Below, piece after piece: positions 13,158-22,300 of a stretch of DNA of 32,684 bases (position 1 is its first letter; each line of letters starts with the position of its first letter). The notes under the pieces were generated by a model. The model searched no databases and was not told where the DNA came from. It saw only the letters and a program-made list of their open reading frames with translations. Where the stretch lies: contig CAISJD010000202.1 of assembly GCA_903885605.1 (NCBI GenBank), positions 1 to 32,684 of the forward strand, read 5' to 3'. The DNA is from an uncultured Chthonomonas sp. Lineage in GTDB: Bacteria; Armatimonadota; Chthonomonadetes; Chthonomonadales; CAJBBX01. The translations under genes were made by a program, and so were the position numbers.

Positions 13158-16154
13158 ATGCGAACAGGGAGCGCCTGGGCCTGCTTCGCCGCGCTGGCGG
13201 CCGTGGCGGGGTGCGCCGGCGGGCAGGTGACGGTCGCCAACCGGAGCCTCTCCATCGCCTTCGACGCGGCGGGACGCGTGCGCAGCCTGCGGAACCCGGC
13301 CGGCGGCGCGGAACTGCTCCATGGCGTTCCCAGCCTGCCGTTGCGCCTCTACCGGCACTCCGGCAACGCGCTGACGGAGGTCTCGCTGCACGCCCGGTCC
13401 GCCCCGCAGAGCCTCAAGTCGGGCCAGGCCATGGCGGTGGAGTACGCCGGTCCGGGCGTCGTGGCCCGCGTGACCGTCGAGGCGCCGGACCAGGGCGGCA
13501 GGACCGACTGGCGCGTTGCGGTGACGAACCAGGGCGGCGAACCCATCGCCGAGGTGGTCTTCCCCTCCTTCGTCGGCGCCCGCGTGGGCACGAAGGGGTC
13601 GGACGACTGGCTCGTGCGGCCCAACCGGTACGGCCAGCGCATCCCCGACCCCGAGCGCAACCTGGAGCGCAAGGAGGGCGAGGTGGTGGACGGCCTCCCC
13701 TACGCCGGGTGGTGGAACCAGCCGCGCCTCATCTACCCCGGCAGCGCGGGCATGTTCTGGATGGACCTGCACGACGCCACCGGCGGGCTCTACCTCGCCT
13801 CGGCCGACAAGACGCTCATCGGCGGCTTCCTGGAAAGCAAGCCCGGCAACGGGCTGGCTCTGGGCATCGGCAAATACGTGCGCATCCAGCCCGGCCAGAC
13901 GCTGGCCCTGCCCGCCGTGGTCGGCATCCACGCCGGCGACTGGCGCTGGGGCGCGCGCACCTACCGACGCTGGGCCGAGGCCTTCATGCGGAAGCCGCAG
14001 ACGCCGACCTGGGCGCGCGAAATGCCCAACTGGTACTGGCGAGCCATGCTCTGGAGCATGGGCCCCACGCGGCCGCCGCTCACGTCGCCGTTCAGCTGGG
14101 CGGACCTCGACGGCAAGCTGATGGATGGCGCGCTGGCCCTGGGCTCCTCGGTGGTGGGACTGGCCGGGCAGGAGTTCATGGGCCACGACTTCGGCTACTG
14201 GTGGCCCGACCCGACGCTGGGCGGCGAGGCCCTCCTGCGTCGGCAGGTGGCCGACGTCCGGCGGCGCGGCGGCAAGGTGGTGCCCTACATCAACCCGATC
14301 TACGTCTGGGAGGGCTTCCCAGCCGTGCCCCACGCCGACGACCCCGCCTTCCAGGAGCGCCTGGCACAGGCCCCGCCCGACAGCGCCGCCCCGCGCCCGC
14401 TCTGGGAGCGCTACCGCCGCGACACGGCTAGGAAGTACGACGGCGTGGATAACTACGTGGAGACGCACTACTTCGGCAACCTGGCGCAGACCTGCCTGGC
14501 AAGCCGCCAGTGGCAGGACTACGTGCTCTTCTGGACCCACAAGTACGCCACGGACTACGGCTTCGCAGGCGTGCAGTGGGACCAGCTCGGCGCCTATCCG
14601 AGCCAGTACTGCACCAACGAAGCCCACGGCCACAGCGTCTCCGGCACGGGTGCGCAGGGAATGTTGCGGCTCGCCGACCGTATGTGGGGCGACCCACGCT
14701 ACCGCGTGCCGAAGGACTTCTACATCTGGTATGAGGGCGCCTCCGACGTGGCGGCCCAGCGGCTCCATATGGGCCACGCCGGCTACGACATGTGGATGCC
14801 CTACAGCTACCCGGAGATGATCGCCGTCACCTTCCCCGGAGCCGTCTTCAGCGGCGAGTACCCCTCGATGCCCGGCGTCAGCGGCCCCGCCAAGGTGCGC
14901 TACCAACGCAGCGTGGAGATGAGCTTCCTGGCCCGCGGCAAGCTGGGCTCCGGCGGCGACGAGCATGGCCGCAAGATCGAGGCCGTGGGCCGCCTGACCG
15001 AGGCGCTGAAGGGCCTCTACTGGTACACAGGCTACCGGGGCGATGAAGGCATCCGGTCGCCGGCGGGCCTCCGCTTCAGCCTGCTGGAGGTGGACCGCGC
15101 CGAGTGCCCCTTCGCGGCAGGGCCCACCTGGGTGCTGCCGTACATGGACACCCGATCCGACCGTGCCGCAGCCCGCGTGCTGCTGGACCCAAAGGCCATC
15201 GGCATCCGAGGCCCGGTGCGGGCCACGCTCTACCGGGGCGACGCGCCCGACGCGCCGGTGGCCGTGCCGCTGCGTCCCGCCGCCGGAGGCCGCCTGGAGA
15301 TGGCCTTGCCTGCCATGGACGCCGTGAGCCCCTTCAGCCGCGAGCAGGCCTATGGCGCCGAGGACGGGACCACATCGACCATCGGACTGGTGGTCCTCAG
15401 CGCCGTGCAGCCCCGACGGCTTCGGCTGCTGGCGCCGCAGACGGTCCGGCGCGGCCTGGCCGTGACGCTGCGGACCGTGGAGGAGCGGATCATCGGCATC
15501 GACGCCCGCGCCGAGATCGTGGAGGGCAAGCCCGCGGGCGGGTTGGTTCCCATCGACGTAGCCGACGGCAAGGCATCGGTCGTGCAGCGTGCGGGGCGCC
15601 TCTGCCGGCGGATCGCGCTGCCGGATGCGCCCTACGCCTACTTCCACGTCACCGATCCCCGCTTCACGAGCGGCGAGGCCATGGTGCAGGTGGATGTGGA
15701 GTACCTCGACGAGGGCGTCGGCGCGTTCCGGCTGCAGTACAACTCAAGCGACCCCTTCGCCATGCCCTACAAGTTCGGCGAGTTCAACTCAGATCACAAG
15801 GCGAGCGCCTGGATCCACAAGCGGGGCACAGGCCGATGGCGCACCGCGACGCTGACGCTGCCCGACGCGCGCTTTGCCGGGGCCATGTCCAACGGGGCCG
15901 ACCTGCGCGTGGACGCTTGGGGCGGCACACAGCACATCGCCGCGCTGCGCCTGAAGCGGCTCCAGGTGGAGCGCAAGCCCGTGCCGGGGGTGAGCGTGAT
16001 GGTGGGCAGCGACCGCCGCACCACTGGGCGCGACGGCTCGCTCACCTACACCTTCGCCGCCGGGGACCCGACGGGCTGGTACGTGCTGGACGCCCGCAAG
16101 CCCGATCGCAGCGGCCTCCTGCCCACCGGCGGCCGCATCAAACTGCAGGAGTAG
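13158..16154 (+). CDS. Large lipoprotein with putative glycoside-hydrolase-like barrel (DUF6259-like)
   Basis: The protein is 998 aa. A signal peptide ends in a lipobox, LAAVAGC (C19), so it is probably anchored in a membrane and faces outwards. Residues about 23-260 are beta-rich (a mutarotase-like sandwich). WRWGARTYRRWAEAFM (262-277) leads into a TIM-barrel-like region to about 620. Two acidic residues sit where retaining or inverting glycosidases keep theirs: D475 in GVQWDQ and E526 in IWYEG. This is close to what I know of the DUF6259 family, seen in glycan-degrading bacteria, whose activity is not established. About 650-998 hold two or more beta-sandwich modules that could bind sugar. 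No strong ribosome binding site precedes the ATG. Its four-base distance from the URO-D-like stop suggests coupled translation. Confidence 0.78.
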   Translation: MRTGSAWACFAALAAVAGCAGGQVTVANRSLSIAFDAAGRVRSLRNPAGGAELLHGVPSLPLRLYRHSGNALTEVSLHARSAPQSLKSGQAMAVEYAGPGVVARVTVEAPDQGGRTDWRVAVTNQGGEPIAEVVFPSFVGARVGTKGSDDWLVRPNRYGQRIPDPERNLERKEGEVVDGLPYAGWWNQPRLIYPGSAGMFWMDLHDATGGLYLASADKTLIGGFLESKPGNGLALGIGKYVRIQPGQTLALPAVVGIHAGDWRWGARTYRRWAEAFMRKPQTPTWAREMPNWYWRAMLWSMGPTRPPLTSPFSWADLDGKLMDGALALGSSVVGLAGQEFMGHDFGYWWPDPTLGGEALLRRQVADVRRRGGKVVPYINPIYVWEGFPAVPHADDPAFQERLAQAPPDSAAPRPLWERYRRDTARKYDGVDNYVETHYFGNLAQTCLASRQWQDYVLFWTHKYATDYGFAGVQWDQLGAYPSQYCTNEAHGHSVSGTGAQGMLRLADRMWGDPRYRVPKDFYIWYEGASDVAAQRLHMGHAGYDMWMPYSYPEMIAVTFPGAVFSGEYPSMPGVSGPAKVRYQRSVEMSFLARGKLGSGGDEHGRKIEAVGRLTEALKGLYWYTGYRGDEGIRSPAGLRFSLLEVDRAECPFAAGPTWVLPYMDTRSDRAAARVLLDPKAIGIRGPVRATLYRGDAPDAPVAVPLRPAAGGRLEMALPAMDAVSPFSREQAYGAEDGTTSTIGLVVLSAVQPRRLRLLAPQTVRRGLAVTLRTVEERIIGIDARAEIVEGKPAGGLVPIDVADGKASVVQRAGRLCRRIALPDAPYAYFHVTDPRFTSGEAMVQVDVEYLDEGVGAFRLQYNSSDPFAMPYKFGEFNSDHKASAWIHKRGTGRWRTATLTLPDARFAGAMSNGADLRVDAWGGTQHIAALRLKRLQVERKPVPGVSVMVGSDRRTTGRDGSLTYTFAAGDPTGWYVLDARKPDRSGLLPTGGRIKLQE

Positions 16155-16161
16155 CCCGGCT

Positions 16162-16224
16162 AAGGGGCCATAGAACCAAGGCGACGATCAGGACCGCTGT
16201 CGCCGCTCGCCTTGGTCACCCCTT
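16162..16224. terminator. Two-part inverted repeat between convergent genes
   Basis: AAGGGG (16162-16167) pairs with CCCCTT (16219-16224). Inside it, ACCAAGGCGA (16175-16184) pairs perfectly with TCGCCTTGGT (16207-16216). The element fills most of the 92-bp gap between the large lipoprotein gene and the HAD gene, which converge, and could end transcripts from both sides. Confidence 0.65.
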
Positions 16225-16246
16225 CCCCCGGCACGCGTTCACCCCT

Positions 16247-16915
16247 TCAGCCGGCGGCCTGCCCGACAAGCTCCCGCATCTCCGCCGGCCCCACCGTCTC
16301 CAGCGACGCCACGATGCGGTCGGCCGCCTGCAGCGATGCGGCCGGATGCGTGGTGGTCACCGCCAGGCAGGCCATGCCCGCCGCCTTGGCCGCCTGCACG
16401 CCCACCACGGCATCCTCCACCACGGCGCACTGCGCGGGCGGCAGGCCGATGCCGGCGGCGGCCTTGAGGAAGACCTCGGGGTCCGGCTTGCCGATGGTGA
16501 CGTCGCCGGAGCTGACGATGGCCTCGAACGCGCCCTCGAGGCCGATGATCCTCAGCACGAACAGGATGTTCACCAGCGGCGTGGAGGAGCCCAGCGCCAC
16601 CCGGAAGCCCGCCGCCCCCAGCGCGCGCACCAGCGCCACGGCGCCGGGCAGGGCCTGCAGGTCATGCTGGGCCAGCTCGCGGTAGAGGGCCTCCTTGCGG
16701 TCCGAGATGGCCTCCACCTGCTCCGGCGGCAGTTCGCGGCCGTAGACGTGGGCCAGCACTGCGCGGTTCGGCATGCCGAAGGTCTTCAGGAAGGCCGCAT
16801 CCGTCATCTCGAAGCCGAACTCCGGGCCGGCCAGCCGCCACGATTCGCGGTGGAAGGATGACGAGTCGATGAGCACGCCATCCATGTCGAAGATGACGCC
16901 TAGCTGCTTGTTCAA
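16247..16915 (-). CDS. HAD-superfamily beta-phosphoglucomutase-like phosphatase/mutase
   Basis: A 222-residue cytoplasmic protein. Motif I is FDMDGV (D10 nucleophile, D12 acid/base), motif II is GSST (109-112), motif III is K143 in GKPDPEVF, and motif IV is VVEDA with E167 and D168. The cap domain sits between motifs I and II (about 15-85). Length and motifs match the beta-phosphoglucomutase/phosphatase branch, which moves or removes phosphate on sugars. Exact chemistry cannot be told. The start is a TTG, either 16921 or 16915. I prefer 16915 because AGGGG then sits about eight bases away, against about two for 16921. It follows the GH2 gene, so a glycosidase followed by a sugar-phosphate enzyme fits a catabolic operon. 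Confidence 0.87.
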   Translation of the reverse strand: MNKQLGVIFDMDGVLIDSSSFHRESWRLAGPEFGFEMTDAAFLKTFGMPNRAVLAHVYGRELPPEQVEAISDRKEALYRELAQHDLQALPGAVALVRALGAAGFRVALGSSTPLVNILFVLRIIGLEGAFEAIVSSGDVTIGKPDPEVFLKAAAGIGLPPAQCAVVEDAVVGVQAAKAAGMACLAVTTTHPAASLQAADRIVASLETVGPAEMRELVGQAAG

Positions 16916-16939
16916 ATGCAAAGTCCCCTGTCTGTGTTG

Positions 16940-19177
16940 TTAGCGTGAGCGGGCCGGAGCCGGCGGCTGGTCGCTGATGCCCACATCGATGAACTGCCCG
17001 CCGGAGGTCTGGCGGCAGTGGACGGCGATGACGTTGGCGCCGGGCCGTAGCGCGGCAAGGGCCGCCGGTGCGATGCCGGCCTCCTCGTAGTCGCCGACGA
17101 AGCCCTCGGCCTTGCAGGCAAGCACCCCGTTGATGTAGACCTCGGCATCCTCGTCGTGGTGGAGCAGCAGGAACGGAGCGTGCCATGGCTTCGCGGGCAT
17201 TTGCACGGTGCGCCGGATCCAGATGTCGCCTGTCCGCCACTCGGTGCGGACCACGGAGCCGGGCGTGCCGGCGGTGCCGAAGCCGCCGGGGCCGGAGAGC
17301 CACGCGCCGTCATCGAAGCCGGGCTGGTTCCAGCCCTCGGCGGGCTGGTCCGTTGTGTGCCGCCAGGTCTGCGGCGCCTGCTTGGAGGTGGCCACCAGCG
17401 CCCGAGACGGCGGCAACGCGGCCAGCTTGCCGAGGTTGGCCTGCGCCATGAGGGCCAGGTCGGGTTTCACGACCTCGCGGTCGTAGGTCATCAGGCCGTT
17501 GCACTCGGTCTCCACATCCGTGGTCTGGGTGTAGACGGCGGCGCAGAGGCCGGGGTCGTCCTTCAGCGCCCAGGTGCGGCGGAGCAGGTCCACGTAGCGG
17601 CTCGTCAACGCGCGCTGGTCGGCCATGCCCCGGTATCCCCAGCTCTCGCTGGACCAGGTGTGCCCCTTGATGGCCAGTCCCAACCCGCCGAACTCGCCCA
17701 GCACGGCGGCGCGGGCCGCCTCGGGCTTGGGGCTGCCGGGGCCGGGGTAGTTGTGCATGTCGATCACGTCGCCGCACTGCTTGTCGGTCCAGCCGCTGGC
17801 GTTGCTCACCAGCCGCGAGGGGTCGGTCTTCTTCACCCACGCGGTCAGCCGCTCGGTGTCGTGCTGGCCCCAGCCCTCGTTGAAGACGATCCACATGATG
17901 ATGCTCGGGTGGTTGCGCTTCTGCTCGATCATGCGCGCCAGCTCGACCTCGAACTGCTTGCGGCCCTCTGGCGTGTTGTTGTCGCCGGCGGGCATATCCT
18001 GCCAGATGAGCAGCCCGAGCCGGTCGCACCAGGCGTACCAGCGCTCGGGCTCGACCTTCACGTGCTTGCGGGCCATGTTCATGCCGAAGCGCTTGGTCAT
18101 GTCGATGTCGTAGCGCAGGGCCGCGTCGGTGGGCGCGGTGTAGATGCCGTCAGGCCAGAAGCCCTGGTCCAGCGGACCCACCTGCATGACGAACTTGCCG
18201 TTGAGCATGAGCCGCGTGATGCCGGCGGCGTCCTTGCCCAGGCGGATGTCGCGCATGCCGAAGTAGCTCTCGACACTGTCCACCACCGAGCCGCCTCGGA
18301 CCAGCTCGACCTTGAGGCCGTAGAGGAAGGGCTGCTCGGGCGTCCAGAGGCGCGGAGCCGGCACAGGCAGCGACAGGTCGGCGCCCGGCGCGCCCTTGGC
18401 TTGGCCGACAGGGAGGGAGCCCTCCAGCGCCCGGCAGCGCACCGTGATCCCCGCCGCCGAGCCGGCCACGGCCGCCTGAATGCGCAGGCGCTTGCCGGCC
18501 AGGTCGGGCGTGAGCCGAAGCGAGGCGATGGAGGCCGCGGGCACGGGCTCCAGCCAGACCGTCTGCCAGATGCCGGTGCAGCCGGTATAGAAGATGCCGC
18601 CGGGCCTGAGCACCTGCTTGCCGCGGGGCTGCGGGCCCTTGTCCGACGGGTCCCAGACGCCCACCTGCAGCGTCTGCAGTCCCGAGCCGCTCAGCGCCGG
18701 GGTGATGTCGGCCGAGAAGGCGTCAAAGCCGCCCTTGTGCTCGGCCACGATGCGCCCGTTCACGCTGACGCGGGCATCCCAGTCCACGGCGCCGAAGTGG
18801 AGCAGCACGCGCTGCCCCGTCCATCCAGACGGAACCTCGAACGTGCGGCGGTACCAGACGCGATCCCTATCGGTTACCTTCCGCATGACGCCCGAGAGGG
18901 CCGATTCCACGGGGAAGGGGACCAGGATGCGCTCGGGGTAGGACGCCGGCTCCGGCGCATCGGCGGGAGTGATCGCCAGGTCCCAGAGGCCGTTGAGGTT
19001 CAGCCAGCGCGACCGGACCATCTGCGGGCGCGGGTACTCGGGTAGCGCCTTGTCGGCCCGCACCTGGGCCGCCCAGCGTGTGGCCAGCGGTCCCTTGGCG
19101 GGGCGCCATGTTCCAGGCGATTGGGCAACGGCCGAAGTCGTAAGGGCCGCGAGGGCGGCTATTGGCAGCAGGCGCAT
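16940..19177 (-). CDS. Secreted glycoside hydrolase family 2 enzyme (beta-galactosidase/glucuronidase type)
   Basis: A 745-residue protein. The signal peptide is MRLLPIAALAALTTSAVAQ. Residues about 50-215 form the sugar-binding jelly roll (LNGLWDLAI, YRRTFEVP, VDWDARVSVNG). About 215-315 form the immunoglobulin-like domain (RLWTPEQPFLY). About 316-595 form the catalytic barrel. E434 in NEGWG is the likely acid/base and E495 in GEFGG the nucleophile. About 600-735 form an extra jelly roll (GWNQPGFDDGAW). GH2 enzymes release beta-linked galactose, mannose or glucuronic acid. The loop MQVGPLDQGFWPDG (331-344) replaces the RGVNRHE of beta-galactosidases, so the specificity is open. The ATG at 19177 has GGGAGG eight bases upstream and is followed directly by the signal peptide. 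The HAD gene follows 24 bp after its stop. Confidence 0.9.
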   Translation of the reverse strand: MRLLPIAALAALTTSAVAQSPGTWRPAKGPLATRWAAQVRADKALPEYPRPQMVRSRWLNLNGLWDLAITPADAPEPASYPERILVPFPVESALSGVMRKVTDRDRVWYRRTFEVPSGWTGQRVLLHFGAVDWDARVSVNGRIVAEHKGGFDAFSADITPALSGSGLQTLQVGVWDPSDKGPQPRGKQVLRPGGIFYTGCTGIWQTVWLEPVPAASIASLRLTPDLAGKRLRIQAAVAGSAAGITVRCRALEGSLPVGQAKGAPGADLSLPVPAPRLWTPEQPFLYGLKVELVRGGSVVDSVESYFGMRDIRLGKDAAGITRLMLNGKFVMQVGPLDQGFWPDGIYTAPTDAALRYDIDMTKRFGMNMARKHVKVEPERWYAWCDRLGLLIWQDMPAGDNNTPEGRKQFEVELARMIEQKRNHPSIIMWIVFNEGWGQHDTERLTAWVKKTDPSRLVSNASGWTDKQCGDVIDMHNYPGPGSPKPEAARAAVLGEFGGLGLAIKGHTWSSESWGYRGMADQRALTSRYVDLLRRTWALKDDPGLCAAVYTQTTDVETECNGLMTYDREVVKPDLALMAQANLGKLAALPPSRALVATSKQAPQTWRHTTDQPAEGWNQPGFDDGAWLSGPGGFGTAGTPGSVVRTEWRTGDIWIRRTVQMPAKPWHAPFLLLHHDEDAEVYINGVLACKAEGFVGDYEEAGIAPAALAALRPGANVIAVHCRQTSGGQFIDVGISDQPPAPARSR

Positions 19178-19345
19178 AAGTGATCCTCCCGTTGCGCGCA
19201 TCGGTTCCTGGGGGTGCGGCAGGCGACGCATCGGGCGGCGGCGTCGCGACATCGTCCCTAAGTGTAGCCCCGCTGCCGCCAAACGGAAGCGCCCGCCTCC
19301 CCCCGGCGGCGTCGGCGGGCGCTCCAAGATCAAGTGCCGATGGCC
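19178..19345. promoter_or_regulatory. Intergenic region upstream of the GH2 gene, with terminator for the upstream gene
   Basis: The gap of 168 bp contains a terminator-like hairpin near its 19288-19323 end. On the minus strand it also has TACACT (19266-19261), a possible -10 box for the GH2 gene, but no clear -35 box. Confidence 0.35.
19288..19323 (-). terminator. GC-rich hairpin after the SBBP-repeat protein gene
   Basis: AGCGCCCGCC (19288-19297) and GGCGGGCGCT (19314-19323) form a perfect 10-bp stem with a 16-base loop that itself pairs (CCGCC type). It lies 23 bp past the stop of the large surface-protein gene. On the minus strand the stem is followed by TCCGTTTGG, a short T-containing tail, consistent with an intrinsic terminator. 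Confidence 0.65.
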
Positions 19346-22300
19346 TCAGGGCGCGACGGTGAGGGTGCCCGTATTGGTCGCGGGGTTGTACTCGTCATCG
19401 CCGGCGTAGGACATCGTCTGGGTCAGGGCGCCGGCCGACGACGGAATATAGGCTACCCAGGCCTTGCCGTCCGCGCCGGTGGAGACGGCAGCCACCGTGG
19501 TGGTGGCGATGCGGAACTCGATGGGCTTGGAGGCCATGGGCAGCAGGTCGCCGTTAGGCCTGTAGTCGTAGAGGTAACAGGTGAGTTTCGTTGGGACGTT
19601 GCGCGCGGCCCCATGGCTGTGCACCCAGACGTAGGTGTTCTTCTTGGCGGCCAGAACCTGCAGCGTGCCGGTGTTGGTGGTCGCGGGCCAGTCGGTATCT
19701 CCGGCGAAACTGACGGTCAGCGTATGGTTACCCGCCGCGGTGGCGGCCGGCACGGTGTAGGTTAGCGCGGCCTTGCCGTACGTCCCCACCGTTGGGGCGC
19801 TGCCGATGGTCGTGCCGCCCAGCGAGTAGGTCAGTGTCTTGCCCGGGATGCCGTAGAGCGCCGCCCCCTCCCAGAGGTAGGCGACAAGGCTGCACCGGTT
19901 GCCGGCGTAGGCCTTGCCGCCGACCACCGAGATGTGCGTGGTGATGGGCAGGCTAACCACGATGGAGGTCTCGCAGGGCGCATGCACCCCGTCGCCCTGG
20001 AACCTGGCGTAGATCGTGCAGGTTCGCTGGCGCGCCGGGACATCCCAGTAGAGCTCGGCAATGCCGTCGATGTTGGTCACGTCGTCGAACGTCGAGGCGT
20101 CCGGCAAAGTGTAGCGGACGGTGCCGTTGGGGACGGCCTGGCCGATGGTCGTCGTGGTCGTCGTGGGCACGTAGCACATGTTGCCGACCAGCCATGAGGC
20201 GGCAGTGTCCGCGATGATCTGGGTGCCGACGCGGCTGATCGTCACGTCGCCGGTATCCGAGATCGGCATGTACTCGCTGTTGCCCTCGAACGTAGCGGTG
20301 TAGGTCAGGGCGCCGTAGGTGCCGCTGGGCGGGGTGTAGGAGGCTGTGGCCAATCCTGACGCGTTGGTGGTCCCGGTGAGGGTCTGTCCGTCAGGCGTGG
20401 TGAACTTCACCGTGACACCCGCGATCGGAGTTCCGTTCCATGTCAGCGTGGCTGTCAGGCTGATGGGCTGGAGGACTGTGCCGGCGGCCGCTCCGGCCGT
20501 GATGGCCGTGAGCCCCCGGATGGTGATGTTCGCCGTTCCGGTGGTCGCAGCCGAGCCGTCATATGCCTCATAGGTGAAGGAGTCGGTCCCCTTGTAGGTG
20601 GGCGAAGAGGGCGTATACGTGAACGAGCCGTCCGCGTTCAGCGTCACCGCGCCGTGTGCCGGAGTGGAGGCGCTTCGCGCGATGAGGGCCGATGGACCGT
20701 CCGGGTCCGAAGCGCCCGCCAAGACGCCGGGTGATGTGACGGTGAGCGTGCCGTCCGCGTCTACGGTGTACGAGTTCGTGCCGACGGTGGGAGGATCGTT
20801 CACTGCAGCCACGTTGAGCGTGACCGTCGCCGGCACGCTGTCGACGGTGCCGTCGTTCACCTTGAAGGTAAAGCTGTCGGAGCCGCTGTACTCGGCCGAC
20901 GGGGTGTAGGTCCAGCTACTGCCGGAGCCGGTCAGGGCGCCGTGCGTCGGCTGCGTGAGGACGGTGTAGGTGAGGGGATTGCCGTCCGGATCGGTGCCGG
21001 CCAGGGTGATCGCCTTGGCGATATCCTCAGTGACGCCGACCGTCTGCGGCGTGGCGGTAGGCGCGTCGTTCACCGCTCCGACTGTGATCGAGACCGTCGC
21101 CGGCGCGCTGGTCGTCACATCGTCGCTTGCCGTGAAGGTGAAGCTGTCAGGCCCGTTGTAGTCGGCGTCCGGCGTGTAGGTCCAGCTGCTGCCCGAGCCC
21201 GTGAGGGTTCCGTGCAATGGCTGGGTGGCGATAGCATACGTGATGGGATTGCCGTCCGGGTCGGAGCCGGTCAGCGTGATGGCCTTGGCGATGTCCTCTG
21301 TCGCACTGACCGACTGGGCGTCTGCGGACGGCCCGGTGTTGTACCGGAACGTCGCTACGATGCCGTTACGGTTGCCCAGGTTGGTGGGCTGGTACGCATT
21401 GGCCGTCACAGGGAAGTCGGTGCTGTGGGTGTCGCCGCTCAGGTAGACGATCCCATCGGTGCTCATGGTCACGTCGGTGAACTGGTCGTCGTTGCTGCCA
21501 CCCATATAGGTGGCGTAGAGCACGTGGTCGAGCGTGCCGTCCATCTCCACGATGATGCCGTCTGTGTTTCCCGCGTTCACCTTCTGGTACGCGTCAGACG
21601 TGACTGGGAAGTCGATGGAATCGGTGCTTCCCACCACGAACACCCGTGAAGCGTTGGAGTTCATGGCCACCGCCGTGCAATAGGTATTGCGCAATCCGCC
21701 CAGATAGGTCGAGTAGAGGATGCCTGTCAGTGTCTGGTTGATTTTCGTAACGAAGCCAGCTGACAGCCCGATGCGCGTAGCCTGGTAGGCTGTGGGCGAG
21801 ACCGGGAAGTTGGTCGAGAACGTCTGCCCACAGACAAAGACGTTTCCCAGTGGGGTTGCGGCAAGGCTGTTGGCGACATCGTCGGTGGCGCCGCCCAGGT
21901 ACGTGCAGGCGGCTATCGCTCCGGTACCGGCCGAGACCTTGCTCACGAATGCATCCGTCCCGCCGCCGGGCAGCGGCTGCAACGCTCCCGGTGTCACCGG
22001 GAAGTTGGCAGACGCCGTCACTCCCACCAACTCCACGTTGCCGCCAATGTCGTACCTGCACCCGTTGGCCCAGTCGTCGGCCGCTCCGCCGATGCAGCGC
22101 GAGATCAGGCGCGACGTGCAGCTCGCATTCACCTGCGTCACGAAGGCGTCAATGTTGCCGCTGTAGGCATAGCCTCCCAGCGTAGGGAACCCGCTGGACG
22201 CCGTCTCGCCCACCACCACGGCTTGCCCGGCGCCATCGACGGCGACATCGTGGGCTTTGTCGGCCTTGTTGCCGCCTATGTAGGTGGAGTAGACAATCGC

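Noticed and set aside
12813-15647. 944-codon open frame on the minus strand
   Set aside because: It lies opposite the URO-D-like and large lipoprotein genes, both of which have clear family motifs and ribosome binding or coupling context. The minus reading is low-complexity, rich in Gly/His/Ala/Val, typical of antisense frames in GC-rich DNA.
15104-16861. 585-codon open frame on the plus strand crossing a convergent junction
   Set aside because: It shifts frame relative to the lipoprotein gene, crosses its terminator-like element and runs antisense through the HAD gene. No motif is visible.
17156-19045. 629-codon open frame on the plus strand
   Set aside because: Antisense of the GH2 gene, whose catalytic residues are intact. 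The plus frame is low-complexity.
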